DNA of 64,000 nt, from NCBI RefSeq assembly GCF_019925205.1, contig NC_083566.1:33418001-33482000 (forward strand), given 5' to 3'. The notes under the pieces are model-generated. The model was not told the origin of the DNA. It made no database searches and saw nothing but the letters and a program-made list of their open reading frames with translations. How positions within the stretch are numbered: the stretch's first letter is position 1; the number at the start of each line of letters is the position of its first letter. Of the stretch, positions 22,701 to 34,704 are shown piece by piece. The DNA comes from Metopolophium dirhodum (lineage: Eukaryota; Arthropoda; Insecta; Hemiptera; Aphididae). The translations under genes and the position numbers were made by a program.

Positions 22701-23787
22701 ACTAAGTTGATATATAGGCCAGGCGCCAAGCCAGAATTTTTTTTAGGGGGAGGTGTTATAATTTTATATTTATTTATAACTAAAGCCATTTAGCTTTAGT
22801 GATTTTCACACTCTATTTACACATCCATTTTCATACTTGCTATTATATCAAAAACTTTAAGCTATAGCCTATAGGTATAATATCGACCCTTGGTAGTCCT
22901 GACGAGATGTGTTTCACTTACACCGAAGTGCACCATAGCTATTGTTTGTTTCTGTAAATAAAATACCACATTCCTCACACAGTTTTAAAATCCTGAATAC
23001 AAAAATATTCTATCAAATTGAATTAAAAAATGTTTAGAGTTTCCTGCATTTTTAATCATGTGAATTAATAAAATGTAATCACTAACATTTAAATATAGAA
23101 ATTTCAGAGATAAATATTTATAGAAATCCAACCATGTTTTAATCTGCGGGAAAACTGTAAATTTTATTTTATTTTTTTCAATACAATATAAAACAATCTG
23201 TACGTATAATTTGCACATTTAGTAATTAGGATATTAATATATAATATTATAACATAAATAAAATGTGAGTAATTTACTTATTAATTTAACCATTGGTAAC
23301 ATATCCGAATGTTAATCCACGTGGGTACAAAATAGTAAATCACGATACTTGTAGAGTTTTATCCTGAGAGAAAGTTTGTAAGGTATGCATCTGTTAGAGT
23401 CATGTTTTCAATGAGGGGATTTGAATTGAGATGAGTTTTGTATAGAAGCGAGTTTAGTGGATTTCAGCTAATTCTGTAACATTTTTAATTTTTAAGCCGT
23501 TATGTAATGAGTTGTAGTTAACCACATATCTGACACGGAACACCAGTATTAGTGCGTAATAAGCACTAAAGCTATGTTTTGGAAAGATTGGATTGGTCGG
23601 TTGCTACTTGTTTGGAGATTTGGCATTTCCCCTAAAGTTGGATACCTTCTTTATGACCAAGGGGTCTTCTTTTTTTTGCGTAACCACAACATATCGGTAC
23701 ACTACTATTGTAAGACTTGCCCCTTAAAAAAAAAGATCAAGGGGTCTGATCACATTTAAATTTGAGGAGAAGATGGAGAAGAGGTGG
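19791..23787. other. AT-rich, no gene called
   Basis: About 4 kb without a supportable gene. The minus strand at 22561-22430 shows a short open stretch (including GYGDQVRDWRLFVMYK) ending at a TAA within AATAAA (plus strand TTTATT at 22442-22447). This could be a 3' exon but there is no homology to support it. The minus-strand frame at 22985-23218 is AT-driven. A poly-G run is listed separately. Confidence 0.4.
20697..20720 (+). repeat. Poly-G run (24 G)
   Basis: Uninterrupted run of 24 G, the longest homopolymer of G/C in the window. Its exact length is probably polymorphic or affected by sequencing. Confidence 0.9.
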
Positions 23788-23836
23788 GTATTATCATTGG
23801 TTATAAATACTAGTATTTATAATCAATGGTATTATT
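23788..23836. repeat. Near-perfect palindrome
   Basis: Centred on ACTAGT at 23808-23813. The arms read CATTGGTTATAAATACT and AGTATTTATAATCAATG, with one mismatch, and partial pairing continues further out. Possibly the core of a small foldback element. Confidence 0.75.
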
Positions 23837-24504
23837 AACCAGTGTACATTTATTTTGGAGATGAGTTTCCAAAATTATATACTTGACTATAATTCAAGTA
23901 AACTCATTAATACAGTTTACGGCAGATTTGTGACGATGAGTTATGTTTTTACATTGTTACGTGTTTCAAACGCATTGCGTTTCTCTAAACGTGAAACCAA
24001 TCGACATTCGACAGTAAATAGTTATTAGGGCTGGGATTTTTATGTAAATACATATTACTAAAGCATGATAAATTAATTAAGGCAAATGATAAATTTGTTT
24101 CGCCTGACTTGCAATAAAATAAAATATATTTTATTTGACATATTTTTACATAATTTGTCAAATTTCCACTTTTGTGTTACATATTTTGTAAATTTAAAAT
24201 TCCCCAATACTGAAAAGTAAAATAACTAATCAATTTACATCATAAAAATTGGGGGTTAAGTAGTAAGCAATCCTTTGATACTAGTACTCATAAAAATATT
24301 GTAAGTGTGTAGCTATAGAAAATAAATTACATGCACTTTTGAAACCCTCGATATAAGTCATTGTCAAGACCAAATCGTCGTAGTTTTAATTTTAAAAAGG
24401 TAGACAAATCGGTACTATACTATGCTGTGCAGTAGTTTTCGAGTATGTCAATATTATGGACGTGTTATATTTGAATACAATGATGAATTATTGCATAGTA
24501 TAAA
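23837..24504. other. AT-rich, solitary hAT-like terminus
   Basis: TAGGGCTGGGATTTTTATG at about 24027 resembles the left end of the hAT elements at 4560 and 6616, but I find no matching right end. No gene. Confidence 0.35.
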
Positions 24505-25125
24505 AACCGATTCCGAGTTGAGACGGTGTGTGGTTCTACCATACGCATGCGTGAATAATCAAATTTAATAATTAAAAACCGCTGAATATCAAATATTGTA
24601 AACAATTTTAAAACAAACGCTCATAAATAATGAATGGTGACATTTTTTTATTTGATAAAGGTAGTAAAACTTTTGAAATCTTCTATTAAAATGTCTATTG
24701 TTAACTATAAAATTAAAATTTTTATTAATTGCCAACTGAAAAATAATTTGCAACTTTTCGGGATTTGGATAAATTTTGTCAACATTTGAATATTAAATGC
24801 ATATTAAAAATAATCAAAATAATTCAAACTATTTCGAAAATGTTACCATAAATAAATATTTGGTAACAACTCCAAGTGTCTTCGGTTATTAGTCTTTGAG
24901 TTACGTCATAAATATAATATCGATTTTGTCAAAAATTGGTTTTGTGTAAATATTCCCATTATTACTTCATTTTTTCCCCAACGCTTTCAAAAACTACTGG
25001 GAATTTTCAATTTCGACCTCTCAAATGCTCAAAAAAACTACATTCACTTTCCTACCAGAAAAGAAGTTTATGTCATAAATCGGACCATTTTTACTACCAC
25101 AAATGTCCATCATTAATAACCATCA
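24505..25125 (+). repeat. Dispersed repeat family I, diverged copy
   Basis: Starts with AAAACCGATTCCGAGTTGAG, a diverged form of the GATTCTGAGCG terminus. It contains a TTTGATAAAGGTAG block, also present at about 51325, and ends with a segment matching the reverse complement of 10660-10780 (AAAACTACTGGGAATTTTCA). Strongly diverged and probably old. The frame at 24936-25142 is only the repeat read through. Confidence 0.6.
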
Positions 25126-27618
25126 GGTTTTGTGTTAATTAATAAACGCCAACAGAAACGTAAATTGGTATTTTGTTAGGCATAGTCGTATATTGATTAT
25201 AGGCGTTTCTAATATTATCGGCCTAAAAATAAATTAATTAAATTAACATTTTAAACAGAATTATATGTTAATATATTATTCGGTACCAAAAATACATCTT
25301 AAACTAATCATGGATGGATAATTGTCATACTTGCATTTATTTATGTTAATTAATTTCCATTTATGCACTTTTCAAAAGATCAATAAATAATTAGAAGGTT
25401 TCTATACAATAAATAATTTTGCACTCCAATCTATATATTATTATATAAAACTAATAAAAGCAGAAATGTAAATTTACTTTTATTATATGGGAAACGAAGT
25501 ATTTATTTTATCAATGAAATGACTGCCTCTACACAAAGGATAAGATTTTCAAAACCAATACAAAATAAAACATTTAATTTAAATTATTGTGTACAACTAC
25601 AATGCTTGGTAGGTTTTTTTCTGGTTATCATTATTATAGAATATAATTAGATACCAGGAATAGGGTACCTGCCTAGAGGTTAATAAATTAAAATGTAAAA
25701 TGTAAAATTACATTTATTGATGTAGAAATTTTTAATTTATTTATTTTATTGCTATCTTTCCAAGTATTTAATTTCCATAAACATTTTTTATCAGTTTTGT
25801 TCTATTAATTTTGTTTTGGACAACAATTTTTAAATATAACTTTTGAACTGACGACATCAGATGAATGATTATTAATTATTGTGATAAATACTTTTTTTTA
25901 GATTCCACAATGTATGTAATTGTTTCACAATTATGTTTTTTTCTCATATTTTTCTGCGTACACTTTTGTTACACAGAAGAAGTACTATGAAAGTTTTCAG
26001 CGGTGCTTTAATTGAAAATAATCTCTAAATATGGATAATTACGTACCTACTACAAAGAGGAATTTTTGATTTTCTCAGTGCCTATGTTATAGTTTTCTGA
26101 AGAGAACCCATACTGAGAAAATCCCGCACGCCGCCTGTCATATATATTGTGTAATAGTGCAAGGGATCTATATGAAAATTAATAATTAAGCTCTTGGTGT
26201 AGGCACAATAGTTTGTTGTAAATCTCTATGGGCTAAACTCACTTACAAACAATTTCAGCACAGTGTACAGGCGAATACGCAACCGAATTAGAATCAATGT
26301 TGACGTCTTCGTAAACATATAGGCACCCCATTCCCATCACCCACCACCAAAATTGCGCATTTAGGTATATGAACAAGTTGTGATATAATATTTACAACCT
26401 GCTATCCTACTCTATATCTATAGAACACCTATACCGCGTATAACTATTTATTTCATTTCTCAATTTTAAATTTTAATATTACTCAATACTCATACCGACT
26501 GTGATCCTACAACGTAGAAACGTTGCAGTTGTTCGTATGTTCAAGCGAGGAATTAAAATAAATAGAAAGCCTCTCTCGTTGACATTATTCTACACAATTT
26601 CGACGTTGTTGGCAACTGTTCATTTTATATGCGCTATAAACAATTGCCTACCGAGCAAATCGAAAACTCACCTCTTTAAAGTAGACTCGATTTATGATAT
26701 AATTCTGTAGGTACCTACTGGCTACTATATCTACCCAACGCACAGGGGCGCTACGGGTGAACGATGTCTACGATTACTTCTGCCACTGTAGGTGCCCTCC
26801 GTGATCAAGCGTGCTTTGATCATTGCGACAAAATTAATAAACAACTTACCTACGCGTCGTCACGTAAAAACTCATAGTTTCACGGTGGCTCCGTAAGAGG
26901 AGAACAAAAATATCAATTCGTATAATATTACACAGTTATAGTAGCGCAATTTCAGTTTTAAATAGAAGGGTGCAAAAGTTAAGGCACCGAGATAAACAGA
27001 ACGCCTTGTTCGCAAATTAATTTCCACTCAAACGTTTATCTCGATACAATTTGAATCGGCCATCTTACATCACTTTATACAATTATACGGCATGTCTGAG
27101 GCAAAAACAGCCTAATTTTATGGGTAGCGAAAAAGACGTGCAGAAGCTAAATAATGATGGTACCTACTTCAGTGGATTAGTTTTATATTTTTATCGAGGG
27201 GTCAAAAAAATTAAATCAGGAAATGAAACTCGACTGATAAAACATACCAAACTGAAAAATTGAAAATTTTAAATAGGTAGGTACTTACCAAGGTAGGTCT
27301 CTATCAAAGAGATTTTTTTGAAATCACGGATACATTTAAGACCGATCGTTTTGTTTTTCTCTTGTTATCTATATAGTATCAGCTTCTATATATTTGTACT
27401 GAAAAAAACCAAATACTAATTACTATCGTCACAATTTTTTTTTATTGTTTACAAAATATTATATTTCCTCAAAACTAGAAAAATTATGGTCATGTAATTT
27501 CACCAACAATAACTGGCCGATTGAACCTGACAATTGGACTGCTGTTACAATCGGACAGGGGCCAAGTTCCACCCTGCCCCCTCCCCCCTCAAATTATGCC
27601 ACTTTGATACGTCTATGT
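25126..27618. other. AT-rich, no gene seen
   Basis: Low-complexity sequence to about 26000. From 26740 to 26900 it is somewhat GC-richer (GGGGCGCTACGGGTGAACGA). The plus-strand frame at 26501-26710 contains a hydrophobic stretch but has no start context, splice sites or recognised domain. Confidence 0.45.
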
Positions 27619-27626
27619 GTAATAAT

Positions 27627-28423
27627 TAGAGCGCGGATTTGTATGCACTTAAAAGTATTGAAATATGCCATATAATATGCAGTAAAAATCATGAAAATAT
27701 GCAAAAAATATGGAGTCAAAATCATAAAAATATGTAAAAAATATGCAAAAATTTTTTATTTATTTAAAATTTACAATACAACTTATAATAATTAATTACT
27801 TAAATAGATACTTCCTAAAAAAAATTTAGGGAATTTCCTGAAAAACTTAATTTATTTTTAAAATGTTATTTATTATTAAAATGAATAATCATGTGCATTT
27901 CAAGTTTTTCTTCTGTGAAGCTGTATCGTTTATCGGTTAACATATTTTTAAAAACAGAGAACGAATGTTGGACGTCAATCGAAGTTGTTGGGGAATATTT
28001 GAAGCAACTTAGTATTGTCGGGTCTTCATAAAGATCTTCGAGCTGAACGTTTTCGCGGTATGTCGATGACTCTGACACAGCAAGAACGATTAAGTTTACG
28101 TCGTAATCGATTATTTATCTTATAAAGGTTTAAATAAATATATATATACATTATTATTTAGTGACTATGAAATTTAGTTTTAATTTTTCTACTTGACAAA
28201 ATATTATTTTATACATTTTTTTAAATTTTCGCTTCAATATGCAATAAATTTTGAATTTTGCCAAAATATGCAAAAATATGCAATAACCTTTAAATATGCA
28301 GAGATATGCAAAAAAAATTTTCTCCGTTAGCTTCAAATTATGATGATTCGTGGAGATAACTGACAACAATCCAAAAATATTAAAAGGAAAAAAATATGCA
28401 ATTGCATAGAAATCCGCGCTCTA
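27627..28423 (-). mobile_element. hAT-family element with 8-bp TSD
   Basis: A 797-bp element with terminal inverted repeats TAGAGCGCGGATTTGTATGC (left) and, reverse complemented, TAGAGCGCGGATTTCTATGC (right), one mismatch. A perfect 8-bp duplication, GTAATAAT, lies at 27619-27626 and 28424-28431. Subterminal regions are packed with the word AAATATGCA on both sides, candidate transposase-binding repeats. It carries a minus-strand transposase tail (next entry). It is a different lineage from the element at 6616. Confidence 0.9.
27866..28078 (-). pseudogene. hAT transposase C-terminal fragment
   Basis: The minus-strand frame contains SIDVQHSFSVFKNMLTDKR followed by a FTEEKLEMHMIIHFN-type ending, the hAT C-terminal dimerisation motif. 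The usual ER of the ER-F-S signature is QH here. Only about 70 residues remain, with no catalytic domain, so it is non-functional. It is clearly related to, but distinct from, the fragment at 7054-7335. Confidence 0.65.
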
Positions 28424-28431
28424 GTAATAAT

Positions 28432-30047
28432 ATATCGTGATTTTCAGTACGATGATAATATAACCAAATAATTTGATTTGATGTATCGCCCCGAGAGCGT
28501 TTCCGTTTTTTTCGGCAGGTGTATATATACGGGACGGCTCTTTATGTATTACCGGGGTTAACGATTTTTCTATGCAGCGATGACGGCGAAAAGAAAACGT
28601 TTCCCAGGCATTTGCGGAAACTATAATAAGCCGGTATTTTGGCCTGGTTTGCCCCTGCTGCAGTTGTATTACGTCTCAGCAGATGCACACAGATTGCGCG
28701 CGCGAAGTCTATATTATTATTATTATTATTATCATCTGCTCCCCGACGACGGATGAAATAAACGGCGCGCGGACCTGCGTTATAATACGCACAAATCGTC
28801 AAAATAAGTATAATATAATGTCATACAGCTTCGGTGTGTGTCGCGATATATCTCTGCCCGTGCACACTACTATATAATGCGTCTACATAGGTACACGCGT
28901 GTGCGAGTGGGACGTTTTAGGAATAAAATACACGTTTCGGGTGTCACGACGAGTGTGCCACGTTTATTTTATGTGTTTGCGAGCAATAGAGGTGTAACAT
29001 ACATCCAGTAGGTATAGTATTTACCCCAGGGCTAACAACCGGGTCTGCAATGTCTGCTAAGGTCCTGAATGGAACACTTTGAAATGCGGCAACATCTTTA
29101 AAAGATTTTTGGTTTTGTTTTTTTTTTTAAATAAATTTGGTATGGTTTGAATTTTTTTATACACAATTCAATGGATCACTTTAATTTTTACCAAACACAA
29201 TAATATACATATCTAATGGAATTAGTACTTCATTATTTTTTTACTTAAAACGCATACAAAAAAATATATAATTTTAGTTGTAAACATTAAATATACACAT
29301 AATATTTAGTATAATTAAATATAAAATAAGTTTTAGCCGTATACCAACCTATATAGACCACGGTATGTGGGTGGCAATATATTTGGTTCGTGTTTTTATC
29401 CATATTTAGCGAAACATTAATATTGTTATTACAAACTATTATTTTTTGAAATTGCTAAAAATAATTGACGACATCTACATAGGAAAGTACACCATTTTCA
29501 ATATCATATATACCTATAGTGTTAATAAAATCTCATTTGATAAAAATTGTGAAAAAAGGGCAGGTACCTACAATATTTGTGGTACTCGCCGTTCCACGTG
29601 GACACATAACGAGAAGCATTGGCCGTGATTTGTCCGCGTGATATTTGTAATTATAATTATGGTGTCTGCATACCAGGATAGTCGAATTGCACTTTTTACC
29701 TAAAAAGAAATGGTCAAATTGCACTTTTGTTCAAAAAGGTAATGGTCGAACTGTACTCGTTCAAAAAAAAAAGAATAAAAATAAAAATGTATATATATAT
29801 ATATTATTATTACAAAAAATATCAAAATTAGTTAAAAAAAAAAAAAGTTATAATAATGACAATAATAATATTTGATGATTTTATATAATATTACATTAAC
29901 ATGTATGGGCAATGTTATGTTTATAAATGTATAAATGTATCAAGTATAGACCTGATCTACACCCTTCTCCCATATTTCAAACACTTCTTACGCCTATGCG
30001 TGTCGGTAATTATATTAACCAGTGTGTTCCGTTCCGTAATGTTTCAG
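28432..30047. other. Non-coding with a (TAT)n microsatellite and a GC-richer patch
   Basis: From 28490 to 28960 GC content is raised (promoter- or exon-like). It includes a TATTAT microsatellite at about 28709-28732 and an unsupported frame starting at ATG 28579 (MTAKRKRF...). From 29000 on it is AT-rich. The right end, TTCCGTAATGTTTCAG, is a good acceptor for the next exon. Confidence 0.4.
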
Positions 30048-30300
30048 ATTCGGATCGGTAGCGTACGCGGAGCTCGGCGACGAGCTTTTCGACGCGGACA
30101 TGATCGACGGTGACACGGTGACGCTGCTGAACCCGACCAAATCGTCGGGAGACGCACTGGACTACGCGTATGAGAAGAAAAACGGCTTCGGCGAATGCGA
30201 TCTGGAGTCGTGTGCACCCTACCGGGGCCTGATACGCGACCACCGGTGCAAGTCCCGGAGGAAATCCGAAGACGACCTGCTCAACGCCGCGTTCGAATGA
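30048..30300 (+). CDS. Terminal coding exon of an unrecognised protein
   Basis: A GC-rich block following the acceptor GTTTCAG at 30041-30047, open for 83 codons (first base completes a codon begun in an upstream exon) and ending at TGA 30298-30300. It starts FGSVAYAELGDELFDADMID and ends SEDDLLNAAFE. The first half is acidic, the second half is basic (RDHRCKSRRK) with three cysteines. Codon use is strongly G/C-ending, unlike the background, which favours a real, conserved exon. Upstream exons are not identified in this window; the possible micro-exon at 15904 is out of phase. GC-rich 3' UTR follows to about 30480, without an AATAAA in the next 350 bases. I do not recognise the family. Confidence 0.6.
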
Positions 30301-30659
30301 CCTCGATGGGCGGTCGCCCCGGACCGGTGCCGGGCGCGGTCGGACACGTTCATGTTGAAGACCCTGGGCCGAGTGGAAAAAAAAACGCACCGTCGATTCG
30401 GCGGGGGGGCCAAATCGGCGACGGGGCAACGACGTTACAACAAGTATTCTGCCGTGACCTAGACAACCCTTACCCGCCACATAATATAATAACATATTAT
30501 ATTATAACATTTATGATATATAGAACCTACGCCCCCAGTCATGTGTCAACCTGATCAATAACCCGACCTATGGCAATATAGCTGCTGACCTATTTATCGT
30601 CCACGTCTACGCGACACATGCCAAGTCTAAGAATGTTGGGTTATGGAATTCGTATTGCA
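30301..30659 (+). other. Probable 3' UTR then non-coding
   Basis: GC-rich to about 30480 and continuous with the exon before it, then AT-rich. No canonical poly(A) signal is seen. Confidence 0.4.
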
Positions 30660-31092
30660 ATATACGGGATAATTCACCAAGCATGCTCACTCCTGTTTTA
30701 TTTGTCAATAATGCAGTTAATCAAAATCTAATTATCGGAATTTTTAAAATATGTATATAAATTATGAAGACCATATTTTCAAATTTGAGGTATTTTATAC
30801 TACTTGTTCACTCACTTGTTCACTCACTCAAATGTTGACTTTGATACGTCAAAATGTTCAAAAAAATAATCGGCTAAATAATTTACAGTAAAATAGTTAG
30901 GGGTTATTTTCATATTTTGAAAAACAGTAGTTTGTATCGCTACATGGCACTCCTTAAGTGGTACACAAAATCACAAAAAAATTGAAAATATGGTATTAAA
31001 GTAAATTTAAAAAGTCCAAAAATCAGAACTTGAATAAATTAATTTTAAAGGAAAAATGGGGATGAACCAGCTTGGTGAATCACTCAGCAGTT
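30660..31092. mobile_element. Family II MITE-like element
   Basis: About 430 bp with inverted ends: left GGGATAATTCACCAAGCATG, right AGCTTGGTGAATCACTCAG. The interior contains GGCACTCCTTAAGTGGTAC, matching the hairpin arms of the copy at 16952. A CACTCACTTGTTCACTCACT reiteration lies near 30810. Confidence 0.65.
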
Positions 31093-32699
31093 TATTAAAA
31101 TCAATTGTATACAATTGTATCTACTGATTCTACCACGTTACCTACTAAATATCGTACATGGGTAGTCCAAAAATGCAAACAAAAAATTACTTTTTAATGT
31201 TCGGGCGGAATAGAAAACTTATTCTCGAAAATCATTGTTTTGGACTTCAAATGTTTTGCTTGAACAAGGACGATATAATAAATAAATATATACGCTGAAG
31301 ACCTGCTTAACGCTTAATTCAATGTCGCTTTTTTCCCAAACCTGCTGAAAATGATATGTAACACTTCAATTTGGGAACATTTGAATTGATTCCCAATATA
31401 TCTGTTGAATATTCCCAAACGACCGTCGTATTGATTCACAAACCAGAATAATAAAATATACCTTTACCTATCAATGGGTCTCCTACCAAAATAATGCACT
31501 AAAACTGTTTATATATTCAATCAAATATGATTATCATAAAAATATAAATACCTAATATTGAATACGTAAAATAATTTTTTTGGTAAATTTCAACCAATAT
31601 AATTCTATACAATTTAAAATAATATATATTTAACATAATTTTTGTGACATTATAATATTATATAGACAAGGTATAATTAATAAAGCTGAGAGTGTTATTC
31701 AAAATTACATAGGTACCTATCCTACCTATAAACTAAAAATAAAAAATATCACTTACAAACATAATGGTCGCGAAAACTAGTTATCTCTATACCCATTTCG
31801 AGTACGCAACTTACCCACAATAGTTATGACTTATGTAGGACGCGTATGTACAATACCTATAACAATTCAACCAAAAGATACCTAGCCGTATCGACCGCAG
31901 CGGTACCCACATTATAGATTTGGGAGCCAATTCAATTCCACCATACGATACACCCTACAAACTTATAAGTAAACTGATTTTTAATTATCATATATCTATT
32001 CTTTTGATAACAGTAGGTCGTAGGCGGCCATTAACGATTACAAAACGATTCCGCAAATTTGCGGAGATTTTAACGACTGTTAATAAACATATATATCTAC
32101 ACGATTCCGAATGATTTTTTATGCAATATTGCCATTACATATTTGTTTGCTCTCGTTATTATATCCACCAAACTTCGTGAAAAAAAAAATGCTAAGTACA
32201 TATATTAAAAATCGGCTCTAAAAGTTGTGATATAATTTTATAGCTAAGTCTTTGAACTTTTTGAACTATCTTAGATGTTATATTTTTTTTTTGGAAATAT
32301 TCCGAAAACACATCTCTAATGGAAATAACCCGTAAAACCAAGTCAGAATATCAAATTGATAAGAAAAGTCCAACAATGTGTAAAGTGTAAAACAAATAAC
32401 GTTTTCTTAAAAGTGTTGATATCAAAACGACAGAGTTGTCTATTGCACAAAACTGTACGCGTTTCAATAATAGGTGTTTTTCGGTATCGCGAGTTGCATT
32501 TAAAAACACGCAGAATCGTGTACTTATATTATAAAAATTAAATTTGAGAAACCGCGTTGCAGTCGCCATTATGTAGTCACCAGCTGTCACGCATATCTTG
32601 AAAGGTCACAAATAATCACACATCACAAATTCCAACCATATTATTAGCTATATTACGCGACTTAGATCATAAATAGTATTATGATCAAAGTTACACGAT
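31093..32699. other. AT-rich, no gene seen
   Basis: The open frames at 31920-32114 and on both strands at 32351-32590 have no domain. Confidence 0.45.
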
Positions 32700-33036
32700 A
32701 TCTATTCACATATACTATCCAACTTGTCACTGGTCACGAAACACTGGTCATAACTCTGGACCAGTGTTACGTCTCGTATAGCAACGCGGTTCACGTCGAA
32801 CCTGCAATGTATACCGCGGAGACACTTCTACAGATGAAAAGAAACGCAATCCGAGAATCTTTCTCTCTGTACCTACGTTGCTCGCAGGCCTTTTCGAGAC
32901 GACAGTGCAATATTTCGAGGGGAACACGCCACAAGCGCGCGTGGCACACGTCCATCGTATAATACTAATATAGACTGTGCAAACACATCATCGGTCGCGG
33001 ATCGAGATAGTGTTATTTTTCTCTATTTTGGTGAGT
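32700..33036 (+). promoter_or_regulatory. Possible promoter and 5' leader exon with a GTGAGT donor
   Basis: GC- and CpG-rich from about 32750 to 33000 (CACGCCACAAGCGCGCGTGG, GGTCGCGGATCGAGATAGTG), then CTATTTTG|GTGAGT, a near-consensus donor at 33031-33036, followed by a sharp return to AT-rich sequence. This is the expected look of a non-coding first exon on the plus strand. One candidate acceptor is ATTCTGTAG at about 34474, just upstream of the small frame at 34492. That link is inference. Confidence 0.4.
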
Positions 33037-34491
33037 AGCTTTTATTCCTAATGCACCTCCCCCCCCCCTTCGTTTGTACCTGACCCCAGAAATCACAAAC
33101 CACGTACCCTGTTTAGGTAGGTACCTATATCAATATTAATCAATATTAATTACGTGTGTAGGTACAACTGTACAAGGTACCTACATAATTCGTCCCGTGT
33201 ATATCTCATGCATGAACATAAATGTTCACGATAATTATTGTATTATAATATTATAATATTATATTGCTATATAATAAGTAATAATTACTATATGTTCAAC
33301 GCAATTACTATATTATGTATATCGGTATAACTAATATATTCTATATACATATAATTAATAATAGGTATACTGATTTGAATCGATCGGATTTACCTATCGA
33401 CAACTATATTATAATGTGTTTACCGTTTTGAAATATTAATTGAATTGCGTCTTGTCATCTTCTTGTACAATAATAATAAAATAATTATAATATAATATGT
33501 ATGTAAACGCCAGATTAGTTGTATACTTACCTGAATTCGGTCGACTATAATAATATAATATTACTTAATATAAAATATAATATATACCTATATTACATCG
33601 ATATTTTATTGTACGTGTCGGTACTCCGAGTACTCGTGTACATACATAAAACAATACATTTCGTGAAATACCGCACCTATTATAATATATAGGTACTTAA
33701 TATTATTAAGTAATAAGTAGTTTTATTTAGGTTAATATTTACGTAACACTAGTTTGAAATTCAATTTAATTTTTTTAATAAATCAATAATCAATGATTGA
33801 TATTGATTTGATTGTATATCAATGTGGTAATATCGAGAAATTTTTATATTATGTAGTACCTATATGTATTATTTAGTCATTATTATTCGTTGAATAACTG
33901 TCATCCTTTTATAATGTATGAAATGACAATTTATTAATTTATTATGTAATAATATTATATTTGTGTAATTAATGAATACTTACATGTGGTACAATTTAAG
34001 CGTATATTTAGAACCAGTGCTCGAATTGGAAAATGAAAGGGAATCCTATAGACTAGAAAAACATTGACGTCACATGAAATGATTGAACTCAAACTAACTT
34101 TTGGTGGATAAGCCGCACCTCACACACCCCCAACCATCAGTCCTCGAACAGTTAATTATTGCTATTAGGTAACGACTTCTTATAAGCAATTAAAATTAAT
34201 ATATTTTAAAAATTGCAATTTATTTCTATTAAAAATGATTAATTAATTAGTATTTTTTTTAATTATAACAATAATATCTACCTATAGGTATGTTAAAAAA
34301 CTTACTATTCTAAGGAAAACAATTAGTAGGTGTGCTTTCAAAATAATATAAGTAATATAAAAATATAGTAACGGAACAGTGTCCCATTCCCCCCCTCCAT
34401 TCCCCCGTCCCCCACACACAATTCGAGCACAGTTTAGAGCATAATAATATATTAGTACATTAAAATATTCTGTAGTTTACGTTTAGTGATT
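33037..34491. other. AT-rich, possible first intron
   Basis: TAATA-rich sequence with many TAGGTACCTA-type words. Nothing coding is visible. Confidence 0.45.
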
Positions 34492-34659
34492 ATGTCAATT
34501 TTAAGTTTATTCTCGAAAATATATAAATACGCAGGTGTTAATCATAATGACATTTTGAAGGATTCTGATGAGAAAGTAGTTAAGTTAAGAAAACAATATT
34601 ATGATAATGAGGAAATAAAAATAAAATATTTTCTGAGTCTTGTACATGTTTTCTCCTAA
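34492..34659 (+). CDS. Small hypothetical protein, 55 residues
   Basis: ATG 34492 to TAA 34657-34659, starting MSILSLFSKIYKYAGVNHND. The middle is highly charged (ILKDSDEKVVKLRKQYYDNE) and helical in character, which is less AT-driven than the spurious frames around it. A splice-acceptor-like TTCTGTAG lies 18 bases before the ATG and an AATAAA at 34699-34704, 40 bases after the stop. This gives a compact terminal-exon model, perhaps led by the exon ending at 33030. No signal peptide and no known family. It could also be a pseudogene fragment. Confidence 0.33.
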   Translation: MSILSLFSKIYKYAGVNHNDILKDSDEKVVKLRKQYYDNEEIKIKYFLSLVHVFS

Positions 34660-34698
34660 TTCCTAAACACAATTATAATAATGGAATTTTCTTCTACG

Positions 34699-34704
34699 AA
34701 TAAA
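34699..34704 (+). terminator. AATAAA poly(A) signal
   Basis: Canonical signal 40 bases downstream of the stop of the 55-residue frame. Confidence 0.4.

Noticed and set aside
27627..28423. AAATATGCA-rich region considered as a CRISPR-like or satellite array
   Set aside because: Irregular spacing, no unique spacers. It is explained by a hAT element with exact ends and TSD.
28579..28755. GC-richer frame starting MTAKRKRF
   Set aside because: Runs into a (TAT)n microsatellite and lacks splice or homology support.
30010..30495. 161-codon minus-strand frame
   Set aside because: Antisense shadow of the GC-rich terminal exon at 30048-30300, which has the acceptor and stop in the plus frame.
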